From contig JACKAU010000004.1 in assembly GCA_020634855.1 (NCBI GenBank), forward strand, positions 434,001-498,000: a DNA stretch of 64,000 nt, in the 5' to 3' direction. Positions 19,201 through 27,317 of this stretch are shown here, piece after piece. The DNA comes from Anaerolineales bacterium (GTDB lineage Bacteria; Chloroflexota; Anaerolineae; 4572-78; J111). Under the pieces are notes generated by a model. It was given only the letters and a program-made list of their open reading frames with translations. It did not search any database and was not told the DNA's origin. Made by a program: the position numbers and the translations under genes. Numbering within the stretch: the first letter of the stretch is position 1; each line of letters starts with the position of its first letter.

Positions 19201-19941
19201 GCTGGCCGGGCGGCCCCACACCTTTTCAATCGTCGGGCTGACGTATTCAATTGTAGTCACCCACGGAGTGACGATCCAAAAAACCTCCTCAATATTTTCG
19301 GCCAATTGCCGGAAGCGTTCTTCGCTCTCTTGCAGCGTAGCCAGGCGATCTTGCTCAATGTTTTGCTGCAAACGCCGTGATACGATGGCTAGAATGGCAG
19401 CGATGGTATTAAAGAGGACAATCGCCGGAACAAAGTTGATATGAGGAAAATTTTCCGGTACCAGCCAGACGACAATTATCATACCTACAACATTAAATAC
19501 ACCTAAGGCGACTAGTCCAGGTAGGGCCAGCAAAAGGTTGCCGACGAACAAAGCGATCATTAAGCCCATAAGGGCCAGTTCCGGAATAGGCGAAGCGCCG
19601 CTAAGAACCACGGTGAATACGGTAACAGGATAGAAGAAAACAGTTAAGCCGGCGGCAATTTGATAATGGCGAGTCCGGCTGAGGAGATAGATACTCGCCA
19701 ACAAAAGAACGATGATGACTTGCCGGAAAGCCATTTGAACGTCAGGGAAAAAGAAAGCACGGAAGATGATCGACGCCATTTCCAGCGCAAATATCAGCAG
19801 CAGCAATCCTGACAGCATGGCGGCTTTGCGGCGCAGCGCTACATCCTGAATTAGCCCTGACGGGTGGGTCAACCACTGCCAAACGACCAGCAAGCGGGGA
19901 TGCCGTGGTTGGGTAAAATTGAGGGGTTGGTTTTTGTCCAT
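16297..19941 (-). CDS. Multi-PAS hybrid histidine kinase
   Basis: 1214 residues. Six or so membrane helices occupy residues 40-200. Then about five PAS/PAC modules, the boundaries marked by repeated PAC ends such as VMGIAEDITERKQAEQQL, ILAVVQNLTERKQAE, MISAIRDITEQKK, VTFQEDITERKQAEEAL and MAVLIDVTERNQLEAQL. HisKA has GQLTAGIAHDFNNLLTAI near 849; HATPase_c carries NLAVNARDAMPEGG, SDTGVGM and GTGLGLATVYGIV; a C-terminal receiver has VEDDEGVRGL, Asp in LVLTDVVMPGI, and LQKPF. Ends VLDVPAPS. The receiver-bearing kinases around 13-15 kb could act in the same relay. Signal unknown. The ribosome binding site is weak. Confidence 0.92.
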   Translation of the reverse strand: MDKNQPLNFTQPRHPRLLVVWQWLTHPSGLIQDVALRRKAAMLSGLLLLIFALEMASIIFRAFFFPDVQMAFRQVIIVLLLASIYLLSRTRHYQIAAGLTVFFYPVTVFTVVLSGASPIPELALMGLMIALFVGNLLLALPGLVALGVFNVVGMIIVVWLVPENFPHINFVPAIVLFNTIAAILAIVSRRLQQNIEQDRLATLQESEERFRQLAENIEEVFWIVTPWVTTIEYVSPTIEKVWGRPASEFYENADTYLQSIHPDDRETVVKPRLKQQALGEPTLHEYRIVRPDGTIRWIWDRGFSLKDESGQVYRVMGIAEDITERKQAEQQLRDNEKLLRALAEQFPRAYLSVINADLTIGFTSGQEFERYQFDPKLFVGLQVRDIVFDTYGDEEAVETIITAYNRTFAGQEQYFELSLGGEHLLFETRPLVNEQGDIHQILAVVQNLTERKQAETALRQSEERFSKVFSTNPNGLVLTRLQDGYIIDVNASAEQLLGYSRAEMIGHSTLWLNLYANLDDRPKLVKQLQLHGSLRDYELLARKKSGELLTLTVSIELIELDGEPHMISAIRDITEQKKVEAQLAYHAYIMENLAEGLNYVDDQGIIRFTNPAFDAMFGYKRGELIGQQISIVNDLPPAESQKFVADVLAKLQTKNVWEGEVRNRKKDGTSFVTQAKIQALTLGEQSYWVTFQEDITERKQAEEALRASEARYRALYNHSPVMMHSFDAEGRLVSVSDYWLEMMGYDREEVIGQPATNYLTEEAQRYALQVAIPEFKKTGHVKEIPLQFAKKNGEVIDVLLSAVAEYDKDGNFERSMAVLIDVTERNQLEAQLRQAQKMEAVGQLTAGIAHDFNNLLTAINGFAELTQLALTPNDPLATNIGKILHSGQLATNLISQLMIFSHKQIIEPQVLNLNEVVNQTDKLLRRIIGEHIDLKTTVSPTLWSVKVDHTQLEQVIVNLAVNARDAMPEGGQLIIETANIALDANADRADHLQMAPGEYVLISVSDTGVGMSQTVQSRIFEPFFTTKERGRGTGLGLATVYGIVKQNSGGIQVYSKVGQGTTFKIYLPRTEEPDPHQAFAMDVADLPTGSETILLVEDDEGVRGLVSRVLEMQGYTVLAAGDGEEALQLAAHHNDAIDLVLTDVVMPGIHGRALAEQLNQRHPYLKVLYMSGYSDEEIAHHGVLKPGMAFLQKPFKFSVLAHKIRQVLDVPAPS

Positions 19942-20148
19942 GCTAGGGCACCCCTTTGTGCAAACATCATAATGCTCATTGTATACAAATTGGAGGATTT
20001 AATCAAAGCGAGGAAATCATGAATCTTAATACCTAAACCGGTTATCGTTTGCATTGGGGTGGATTGCTCTAGAGTTAGCTCGCCTGTTAGTTCGCGACAG
20101 CCTGGGACAGCATCGTCAGCGGATGATCCGATCCCGAGAGTCATGGCC

Positions 20149-22359
20149 CTAGCTAAGATTGACAACCATCCGACAGGCTTCGCCGGTTATCGGTAGCGTC
20201 ACCTGCCCGCCGGATAGGGGTAACTCCAACACGGGTTGAGGCTCGTTCCTCTCAATGGTAAGGCGGGCCGGCCAAGCTTGAGCGGTCCCATCCGGGGTGA
20301 TAATGTGGGCCAACACTTTTAGCTCGCGGGCGGTGGTGACCGGCAGGTCCAGACGGATGTAACGCAGCCCGGCCGCATTTTGAATGGCGCCGGAATTGGC
20401 TTGGAGTCGCGTCTCGTTGTCGTTATAACCCAACTGAACTTCGGTGGGAACTGCCTGACCGTTCTCGGTGACATTGACTCTCGAATCCCGGCCCCGGCTT
20501 TGATCGTCTCGTAGTTCGATGACCAGACGCGGGCGAAATACGCCCCGGCGAATCATGGCGATGGTCAACCCTAGGGTCAATAAAGCAACGGCCAACCCTA
20601 GTAGGCGCTGAAACGGATTTTGCCAGATGATCAGAGCGTGAAACAGCAGGTTGGCCACGCATAACAAATAAATCCCTGTTAAAAGCAGGGGGTTACCCAG
20701 AAAACGGTAAACAACTTGAGGCACCAATTCCCCTTTGCGGCGACTGGCGACCAGCAGTAGCACGGGAAAAATGCCGGTCATCAGCGAGTCGACAATGATC
20801 CCCAGCATAGCCAGGATGCCGGTGAAAGAGCCGGTACCGGTCCACGCCATCCATTCGGCCAGCAAGAAAACCAGGATGATCGGGCTAAAGGCCAGCAAGA
20901 ATTGTCCCCGCCGGCCCAAAGCGGCTGTTCTGGGGGTGTCAATTCGCTCATGGGCCAGGTTAAAGAGCGCCACTGAAAACTGGACCAATCCCAGCCCCAT
21001 ACTGACGATGACGAAGATAGCTCCTAAGACGCCCATAGCCGGGCCAATCGTGGCAGTTAGCGGCACCAAGGAGGTACCCTGTTGTTCGGCTAAAACCTGA
21101 GGGGCCACTGCCCCGCTGACGGCCAGTACCCAAATCACGTTCAGGATGATAGCGACGCCAATGCCGACGGTGTGTCCCTTAATCACCTCTCCCCCGCCGG
21201 GGTCGCGCTGCAGTAGCAGTGGGCCAAAAATAACCACCAGAATATGAGCGGAAAAAATACCCATAACCACCCCGATGAGAAAGCTCAATGTGGTCGGGTC
21301 AAACGGCTGCCCATTGAGCCAGGGGACATTGATGTAGAGCAGATTCTCCGGGCGGAAATAAGCAAAGGCCAGCATGGAGAGGATCAGTAGTAGAGCCATG
21401 TTCGCCAGCCCAATCACAATGGTCAAAGCTAGCGTAGCGTGTAACGATCCCCGGGTTAGAAAGTAGAGTCCGATCAGCAACAACCCCACCATCCAGACCT
21501 CGGCCGGCAGCCCGCTGGCTCCCTCCAAGGTGGTGGAAATACCCAGATAAAAGACCAGCAGCAGACCAAAAGAAAAGGCGGCCAGCACGATGGACAACAA
21601 GGCCGAACTGGTCTGGCCCAGGTAATCGGCCACAATTCGGCCGATAAAACCGCTGCCATAGCGAATATCGCTGCTGCGGGTGACCGTTTCGGCCATGGCC
21701 GCGATGGTGATCATATTGATCAGGCCGATGACAATAATCACTACCACACCCGGCAGCGCCCCCACCCCGGCCACGGCAATCGGTAGCGCCAGGGAAACCG
21801 CCCCAATCACCACCGTCAGAATACAGGCCAGCCAAAAAGGCGGTAAATTCTCCAACCGGCCGGCCAGCCTGGCCCAGCGCCAGCGTAGCTGATCCAGCCA
21901 ACTAACCTGAGCAGAAGTAAATATTGAAGCCAACGGCCGGCCGTACAAACGTTGGTAAGCCTCGCGAACCGCTTCAGTATCCAGGCCCAGAGCCGCCCGA
22001 ATGCCCGGCATGGTCTGAGCGGTAAACTCATATTTCTGGCCCAGTAAGTGAGCGGCAGCGGCTTGAATATTAGGGTTAGCCGGAACCAAAATAGCCCAGC
22101 GGGCGGCATACCGCTCCAGGTCCCGAATGGTGGGCTGAAAGGGCAGGTCGCGGCCCTGGGCGATAGCTTCGAGAAAGGCGTGATGGGATGATTTCGCCGC
22201 GGCCTCACTCAAGGCCAACTGGGCGGTCTCCTGCGATTGCGTAAGCAAATAGACCGTCCGGTTTTCAATCGAGATCAGCAGCACACTAGCCTGTTTGGTG
22301 ACCCGGCCGGGCATCCCGCTCAGGGCTTCTTCCCGTGAGATAAGTGGTTCGATTGTCAT
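20149..22359 (-). CDS. APC-superfamily-like membrane transporter with soluble N- and C-termini
   Basis: 736 residues: a hydrophilic N-terminal domain (1-170), 12 or so membrane helices (about 175-580), and a soluble beta-rich C-terminal domain (about 590-736). The membrane part has APC-like features: repeated GxG-type helices, IGLINMITIAAMAETVTRSSDIRYGSGFIGRIVADYLGQ, and EWMAWTGTGSFTGILAMLG. The substrate is unknown; amino-acid, amine or cation transport are possibilities. AAAGGA precedes the ATG. It starts 23 bases after the stop of the HD/winged-helix gene, so the two form an operon, and the N-terminal domain may link transport to that regulator. Confidence 0.65.
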   Translation of the reverse strand: MTIEPLISREEALSGMPGRVTKQASVLLISIENRTVYLLTQSQETAQLALSEAAAKSSHHAFLEAIAQGRDLPFQPTIRDLERYAARWAILVPANPNIQAAAAHLLGQKYEFTAQTMPGIRAALGLDTEAVREAYQRLYGRPLASIFTSAQVSWLDQLRWRWARLAGRLENLPPFWLACILTVVIGAVSLALPIAVAGVGALPGVVVIIVIGLINMITIAAMAETVTRSSDIRYGSGFIGRIVADYLGQTSSALLSIVLAAFSFGLLLVFYLGISTTLEGASGLPAEVWMVGLLLIGLYFLTRGSLHATLALTIVIGLANMALLLILSMLAFAYFRPENLLYINVPWLNGQPFDPTTLSFLIGVVMGIFSAHILVVIFGPLLLQRDPGGGEVIKGHTVGIGVAIILNVIWVLAVSGAVAPQVLAEQQGTSLVPLTATIGPAMGVLGAIFVIVSMGLGLVQFSVALFNLAHERIDTPRTAALGRRGQFLLAFSPIILVFLLAEWMAWTGTGSFTGILAMLGIIVDSLMTGIFPVLLLVASRRKGELVPQVVYRFLGNPLLLTGIYLLCVANLLFHALIIWQNPFQRLLGLAVALLTLGLTIAMIRRGVFRPRLVIELRDDQSRGRDSRVNVTENGQAVPTEVQLGYNDNETRLQANSGAIQNAAGLRYIRLDLPVTTARELKVLAHIITPDGTAQAWPARLTIERNEPQPVLELPLSGGQVTLPITGEACRMVVNLS

Positions 22360-22382
22360 ATCGGTCCTTTACTAAGCAGTCA

Positions 22383-24401
22383 TCATTGATTACAAGCAGC
22401 GACTAAAGCCCCAACCACTGTCTCGGCCTGCTCTGCCGCCAGGCGGACGCGGATGGCGTTTTCATTGCCTTCCGGCGGTGGCCCTAAATCGGTTGGGTAA
22501 AGCAACCGAATCGGGGTAGCGGTTTCATCGCGCCAATGATTGATGGCCAGCAGTTCAACCGCGTCGCCGTCGGGCCAGGTGGCGACCGCATACGGCACGT
22601 TGAAACAGATGCCTCGCGCCGGCGTCCGGCCCTGGCCTTCGATAGCCTGCTCCAAGGCCCAATAATACGCCTGGGGCAAGTTACTCGGCGGCTGCGTTAG
22701 GCACAGTACCCGGCCTTCTACCCGGCCAGGATCGGGCGGTGTGGCGTAGGCGGCCACAAAATCCGGCGCTTGGTCGATGAAATAGGCGCGATCATTGGCT
22801 TCAATCCGGGCCAGGATCGGCTCGGCTAGAGCCACCCAGCCGGTCAAGTCATCCGCCGCTTGGGTCGTGGCGTCATAAACAACTTTCAACAGTCCTTCGA
22901 TAACGGTCTGTTCAGCGGTAATGAAGTTCGCGGTGGCCTGGGCTGGATCGCGGGTGCAGAGGGCGGCCAATCGCCCCCACGTCAGCGCGGTCTGGTCGGT
23001 GGGCGTGCCCCAAAAATAGGCCCAGTCGCCGCCTAAAGTCACCTCAACGCCAAGCTGGACCAGCTCCGGCAGTCGCGCCCAGTTGGCTTCGTGCCGGTTT
23101 AACAGGCTAACGCACAAGTCGGCGCTGCGCCAGTGAGCGATCACCTGGAGTCGCTCCGCCTCGATGGCCGGCTCCGGTCGATCGTTGAGTACGATCAGGT
23201 GAGCGTAGCCGGCCGGGTCCAGCTCGGCCAGCGCCTCGCGCCACAGCCAGCCGGGGGCGTCGACCGTGTCAGGATAACACAGCAGTTCAACGGTATAGCC
23301 GGTAGCCTGAAGCTGTTTGCGGCTAAGGGCGGCCATGACCAGACTGTGCGGATCAAACGGAAATACCAGCAAGGCCGAGCCATTATGGGACAGCGCGGCG
23401 TCGGCTGCCAATGCCTCCAGCGGGATCGAGGCCGTTTCTTGGGGTATGTAATTCTCTTGCACAGTCCAGGGCAGCGGCGTATCGGCCAGGTCGCGGCGCA
23501 GCATGGTAATTTGAATATTGTCTGTGAGCCGGTCGCGGGTTAAGATTTGGAGGGTAACCTGCGGCGTGCAGTGCATCCGCAGGCCCAATATCTCCTCCAG
23601 GCTGGTCCAGAACGGCAGTTCATCCGGGTAAAAGAAACGCAGGACCCAGGCAAAACGGTCGGTGTAATCGGAGCGGCGGTGGTCGATGTCCATGGCATCA
23701 GCCACCCGCAATATCGAGGCCAACAGCCCGGTGCGGATAGTCTCGTCGCCTAGAATATCGCACCGATCCGGGTCATACTCGCGCCGGTGCCAGCGGCAGA
23801 GTAGGCCCACCAAGGTCGCTTCAGCGGTACTGAAGGGCAGTTCGCCGGCTTGGGTTAATTTGAGGACGGTTTCCTGACTGGTGATATGGTGGTCGGCCCG
23901 GTCGATGATGTTGCCCACATCGTGGAACAAGGCCGCCGACCGCAGCAGATGCTGCTCCGTCGGGGTCAGGCCCATAATATAACCGAGCTGCACGGCAAAT
24001 GACCTAACCCGCAGGACATGGCCGGGGCCGTGGTCGGCAAATTCGCTTAGTTTGGCCCGGGCGAACTGAAGAATGGGCAGGGCGGTGCGCAAGGTGGCCG
24101 CCTCTTGGATGGAGTACAAGCGGTTAGCGGCCAGCAAGGCCGGCCAGAGGCGAGCCGGTAAGGTGCGACGGCGGGTGCGGCCTAGCGTGGGCTGGGCCTG
24201 GCCGTCGTCTGACAGCCGGAGATGTTCCCGGTCGGCCAGGTCAGCCAGGGCATGTTCCACCTCCTCCGGCTGCAACTCCAACCGCTCGGCCAGAGTGGCC
24301 GCGTTGGCCGAACCGTTGCGGGTTAAATAGATAATAATGTCACGCTGAAGTGGGGGGAGGGTGAGCAAGTCGAGCAAATTGCTGCCAGACTCAGCCATCA
24401 T
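22383..24401 (-). CDS. Winged-helix plus HD-domain protein of unknown role
   Basis: About 672 residues from an ATG at 24401 or 24398; an in-frame TTG at 24446 lacks a ribosome binding site. The N-terminal ~75 residues form a helix-turn-helix (LPPLQRDIIIYLTRNGSANAATLAERL). An HD domain lies at about 115-260: HGPGHVLRVRSF near 123, LFHDVGN near 155 and a conserved ILRVADAMDIDHRR, reminiscent of Ppx/GppA-type HD domains. The C-terminal ~330 residues (about 340-672) are not recognised. HD proteins hydrolyse nucleotides or phosphates; here coupling to DNA binding and to the permease gene downstream is inferred from the operon. A 30-codon upstream frame overlaps the start. Confidence 0.6.
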   Translation of the reverse strand: MMAESGSNLLDLLTLPPLQRDIIIYLTRNGSANAATLAERLELQPEEVEHALADLADREHLRLSDDGQAQPTLGRTRRRTLPARLWPALLAANRLYSIQEAATLRTALPILQFARAKLSEFADHGPGHVLRVRSFAVQLGYIMGLTPTEQHLLRSAALFHDVGNIIDRADHHITSQETVLKLTQAGELPFSTAEATLVGLLCRWHRREYDPDRCDILGDETIRTGLLASILRVADAMDIDHRRSDYTDRFAWVLRFFYPDELPFWTSLEEILGLRMHCTPQVTLQILTRDRLTDNIQITMLRRDLADTPLPWTVQENYIPQETASIPLEALAADAALSHNGSALLVFPFDPHSLVMAALSRKQLQATGYTVELLCYPDTVDAPGWLWREALAELDPAGYAHLIVLNDRPEPAIEAERLQVIAHWRSADLCVSLLNRHEANWARLPELVQLGVEVTLGGDWAYFWGTPTDQTALTWGRLAALCTRDPAQATANFITAEQTVIEGLLKVVYDATTQAADDLTGWVALAEPILARIEANDRAYFIDQAPDFVAAYATPPDPGRVEGRVLCLTQPPSNLPQAYYWALEQAIEGQGRTPARGICFNVPYAVATWPDGDAVELLAINHWRDETATPIRLLYPTDLGPPPEGNENAIRVRLAAEQAETVVGALVAACNQ

Positions 24402-24483
24402 TGGCCTCGTCTGCTGCAAAGTTAGTTCGTAGGGGATTAGCCACAACCAGAATGCGATCAGGTTCTGTGTTCACTTTCGTCAT
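24391..24483 (-). CDS. Possible 30-codon upstream ORF coupled to the HD-protein gene
   Basis: ATG at 24483 with AGGC about 7 bases upstream; encodes MTKVNTEPDRILVVANP... ending DEANDG. Its stop codon overlaps the first codons of the HD-protein gene, an arrangement typical of translational coupling. It could also mark an N-terminal extension cut off by a frameshift. No family recognised. Confidence 0.35.
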   Translation of the reverse strand: MTKVNTEPDRILVVANPLRTNFAADEANDG

Positions 24484-24535
24484 ACGACTGCCTCTGGATT
24501 TTTAATATTTGGATGGTTAGGTTTAATGATAGCAA

Positions 24536-24593
24536 AATTGGTGGGGGTTGTCTGTCCTAACTTTAGGGCAACTTTGTCCTAATTTTAGGGCAA
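24536..24593 (-). promoter_or_regulatory. Promoter with tandem 19-bp boxes (TGTCCTAAYTTTAGGGCAA)
   Basis: Two boxes at 24553-24571 and 24575-24593 differ at one base and are 22 bp apart, about two helical turns. On the minus strand an extended -10 (TGC-TATCAT, 24544-24536) lies just downstream. Placing the hexamer at -12 puts the boxes at about -24 to -42 and -46 to -64. They therefore overlap the -35 region, as activator or repressor sites would. The leader to the HD gene is about 130 nt. Confidence 0.55.
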
Positions 24594-24669
24594 TATATCC
24601 TACATTATCGATAAATTGCGATAATCCACAAATATTCAGTAGGCCGCAAAGCCCACGTGCGGGGTTAAG

Positions 24670-24715
24670 GGTGACCGTCACTTGTCCAGAGGCACTCGGT
24701 GACGGTCATTTGGTT
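24670..24715. repeat. Second GGTGACSGTCAYTTG palindrome pair
   Basis: GGTGACCGTCACTTG and GGTGACGGTCATTTG are direct copies about 29 bp apart, each nearly palindromic. They match the arms at 2801-2880. They sit between the end of the lipoprotein gene (24725) and the promoter of the HD-protein gene. Confidence 0.6.
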
Positions 24716-24724
24716 TTCAGCCCC

Positions 24725-26617
24725 TTATCGCCAACTCAGCATACGTTCATCGACAAAGTTGTAAGTAAAGGTAAACTGCGCATTCATTGCCTCTGAAAAC
24801 ATGGGCCGTGGATTAGACCCATCGGCGTTCATCAGCCAGATTTCCCAGCGTCCGGTGCGGTCGGTCAAAAAGGCGATCTGCGTCCCGTCGGGCGACCAAG
24901 CCGGTGAGACGTTGTTCCATTGCGGCGCGTCGTCCGGCTGCACCGACACCCACAGCGGCGTCTGGGTTAGCCGCACCCGCCCACTGCCGTCCCGGTTGAG
25001 ACGATAAATATCGTGAGCGCCGCCGCTCACTTGGGCGCTGGCCGAAAAGGCAATGAAGCGACCGTCGGGCGAGAAAACCGGCGAGCCATCCGTGACTTGT
25101 TCGGTGAGCAAGGTATAACCCGCAGCAGGATTGACGATGTCGCTGGCCAGCAACCCGCGCCCGCCGTCGGACACCACCCGCCAGGGCTGGACAGGATCCC
25201 AGGCCGGGCGGAAAGCATACGTCCCGCCGTCGACATCCTCAAAGCGACCATCAGCCAGGTTAATCACGCGCAGATCCCAATGGGGATCGGGTGGCACCGT
25301 CCAGCAGAGGCGTACCTCGCGCTCACGTTTGTTAACCGCAACCTCGATGTCGTAGGCGTTCATCGGCGGCGTTCGACCGGCGTCGTGGCAACTGCGGTTG
25401 GCCTCTAACCGCCCGCCGTTCTGGAAGTTGATGACCAACTGCGTCCCGTCCGGCGACCAGTCCGGCCCTTTCGGCTGCTTCACAAACTCGTGGACAACCC
25501 GTTCATTGCTGCCGTCGATATCGATCAGCCGCACGGTGCCGTTGCCCGCCTCGCCCTGATCCCACACGGTGAAGGCCACCGTCTGCCCATCCGGCGACAG
25601 CGCCGGGTCGAGACCGCCGGTCAGGCGGCGGAGGTCGCTGCCGTCGCTGTTGATGGTGAAAATATCGCCGCCGCTAGCCGTGGCCAAGACCAACCGGCCC
25701 GGCGCGACATCCTCTCGAAACGTCATAGCCGGTTCGACCTCGGCGGGGGCGACCGCCGGTTCCGGGGCCGGCGGCAAGTCGGCGATATGGCTGTGGATCG
25801 TCAGATTTTGCAGCCGAACCCAACCCAAGCCTTCGCTGCCGATAGGTTGAACCAGCACCCAACTGTGTGCTTCATTGATGCCGTGAACTTGCACCAATGT
25901 ATTGATCGCCAACGCGCCGACCGGATCGTGAAAGATGCCGGGGCCGCTGCGCACCGGTTCGCCGTTACTCTCAACCCAGGCCGTGACAATCGCCGGCGCA
26001 GTATCGAGGTCGCCGGACGGAGCCACATCCGCGACCGGCGCCCACCCCAGCCGCGAGTCGGCATGGGTCGGCTCGATCAGCGCCCACTGCCGGCTAGTAT
26101 CGACCCCCAGAATGGTCAACGGCTCCGCCGCATCATTCAACGTGGCGATGGGCGCGTACTCCGTACCGGGGCCGGAGCGCACCTCGACCTCAACCCGGCC
26201 AATCCGAGCCGCAATCGCCGATAACTCGACCAACCCCCGATTTTCATCCGTGTCCGCCAACGCCGCCGGCTCAACCGCTTCCGCTTCACCGGTTGCCCTG
26301 GCCTCTATCACCTGTGGCTGCGCCTCAAATTCGTACCGCCCGTCATCGCGAACAGGAACAGCCTCAACAACAGTTACTTCGTCTATCTCCTCACTCGCGC
26401 TCTGAATCGAAACCTCAGCCTTAGCCTCAGCCTTAGCCTGCCCATACATGGGAAACGGCGTCGCGGTCGGCGTCGGCGTCGTTGCCACGGCCGTCGGCCA
26501 GGCCGCGCTATCCAGCGTGGGAATGCTGGCGATGGTCTCAGCCGTGTCGCTCCCCCCACAGGCTGACAGCATTATGATTACGAACGGCAAAGCCATTAAA
26601 TAGATGTGTTGGCGCAT
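24725..26617 (-). CDS. Lipoprotein with SH3-like domains and TolB-type beta-propeller
   Basis: 630 residues. The N-terminus is a lipoprotein signal (LPFVIIMLSACGG, lipobox LSAC). A low-complexity linker with KAEAKAEV and acidic residues follows, then two bacterial SH3-like domains (about 115-190, VEVRSGPGTEYAPIATL; and 195-275, GEPVRSGPGIFHDPVGAL), then PD40/WD40-like blades of a TolB-type propeller (DGSDLRRLTGGLDPALSPDGQTVAF, SPDGRFIAFSAS, NVSPAWSPDGTQIAFLTDRTGRWEIW). It should sit on the outer face of the cell membrane and bind peptidoglycan or partner proteins. GAGGAG precedes the ATG. Confidence 0.82.
   Translation of the reverse strand: MRQHIYLMALPFVIIMLSACGGSDTAETIASIPTLDSAAWPTAVATTPTPTATPFPMYGQAKAEAKAEVSIQSASEEIDEVTVVEAVPVRDDGRYEFEAQPQVIEARATGEAEAVEPAALADTDENRGLVELSAIAARIGRVEVEVRSGPGTEYAPIATLNDAAEPLTILGVDTSRQWALIEPTHADSRLGWAPVADVAPSGDLDTAPAIVTAWVESNGEPVRSGPGIFHDPVGALAINTLVQVHGINEAHSWVLVQPIGSEGLGWVRLQNLTIHSHIADLPPAPEPAVAPAEVEPAMTFREDVAPGRLVLATASGGDIFTINSDGSDLRRLTGGLDPALSPDGQTVAFTVWDQGEAGNGTVRLIDIDGSNERVVHEFVKQPKGPDWSPDGTQLVINFQNGGRLEANRSCHDAGRTPPMNAYDIEVAVNKREREVRLCWTVPPDPHWDLRVINLADGRFEDVDGGTYAFRPAWDPVQPWRVVSDGGRGLLASDIVNPAAGYTLLTEQVTDGSPVFSPDGRFIAFSASAQVSGGAHDIYRLNRDGSGRVRLTQTPLWVSVQPDDAPQWNNVSPAWSPDGTQIAFLTDRTGRWEIWLMNADGSNPRPMFSEAMNAQFTFTYNFVDERMLSWR
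26412..26440. repeat. Simple repeat CCTCAGCCTTAGCCTCAGCC in coding sequence
   Basis: Alternating GCCTCA/GCCTTA hexamers encode the KAEAKAEV stretch of the lipoprotein linker. The same hexamers recur at 27321-27340 (tail of the RND pump) and 60751-60777 (non-coding). Confidence 0.6.
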
Positions 26618-26723
26618 TGTATTTCTCCTCAGGATTGTAGATCAAATAACTTCCTCAATAGCTGTCATCCATTAAGGCCTTGAGCGGTCATTATCGCGTT
26701 TGGAATCGGCTATTTTTGATGTT

Positions 26724-27055
26724 GATCGGTCGTTGCCGAATATTTCGGCCTTCGATTCCGGTAATTTCGACTACCGCCGAATTTTTCGATGACTTTTGCA
26801 GACATTGATCGGTCATTGCCGAGTTTTTCGGCTCACGATTCTGCCAGATTCGACTATCACAGAATATTTCGACGACTTTTTCACACGTTGATCGGTCGTT
26901 GCCGAATATTTCGGCTCACGATTCCGGCAGTTTCGACTACCGCAGAATTTTTCGACGACTTTTTCGGATGTTAATCAGCCGTTGCCGAATATTTCGGCTC
27001 TCGATTCCAGCGTTTTCGACTACCGTAGAATATTTCGACGACCGTTTCATACATT
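26724..27055. repeat. Four-copy 83-bp tandem repeat (minisatellite)
   Basis: Units begin at 26724, 26807, 26890 and 26973, exactly 83 bp apart. Each contains GTTGCCGAATATTTCGGC (a near-palindrome), GATTCCGG, TTCGACTACCG, GAATTTTTCGACGAC. A partial, diverged unit precedes the first. The period is not a multiple of three and no frame is kept, so it is non-coding. It fills the gap upstream of the lipoprotein gene. Confidence 0.85.
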
Positions 27056-27056
27056 G

Positions 27057-27272
27057 CCTGAGTTCGATAATTAAAGTCGCAGATGTCATTTCGTAGCCGG
27101 AGGCGGAGAAATCCCTCAGACATTTCAATATATGAAGCAGTTGCAGAGGGAAAATTAGCGTCGTCACTTCAAATTTTCCCAGCCGGACACCTTTTCATGA
27201 GTATTTCCACAGGGATTTCTCCGCTGCGCTACGAAATGACATGATTGGATGTCAAGTGCGTAACTACTATCA
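27057..27272. mobile_element. MITE-like element, copy A
   Basis: Outer sequence CCTGAGTTCGATAATTAAAG, then inverted arms TGTCATTTCGTAGCC (from 27084) and GCTACGAAATGACA (ending 27241), with a middle containing GGGAAAATT and CAAATTTTCCC. The middle and arms align, reversed, with copy B at 44547-44766 along the whole length. No protein is encoded. The right end (27211-27272) is also shared with the partial copy at 32868-32929. Confidence 0.65.
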
Positions 27273-27317
27273 ATCTCCAGTCTCGAATCTCCCATCTCTA
27301 TCTCCCATCTCATCCCC

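Noticed and set aside
19869..20165. Separate 98-codon gene upstream of the hybrid kinase
   Set aside because: It overlaps the kinase start in another frame and shows no family features.
24725..26617. Long plus-strand open frames inside the lipoprotein gene and many others
   Set aside because: They mirror GC-rich minus-strand genes, have no ribosome binding sites and show no family motifs.
26724..27055. Regular repeats as a CRISPR array
   Set aside because: The whole 83-bp unit is repeated with no variable spacers, and no cas genes are near.
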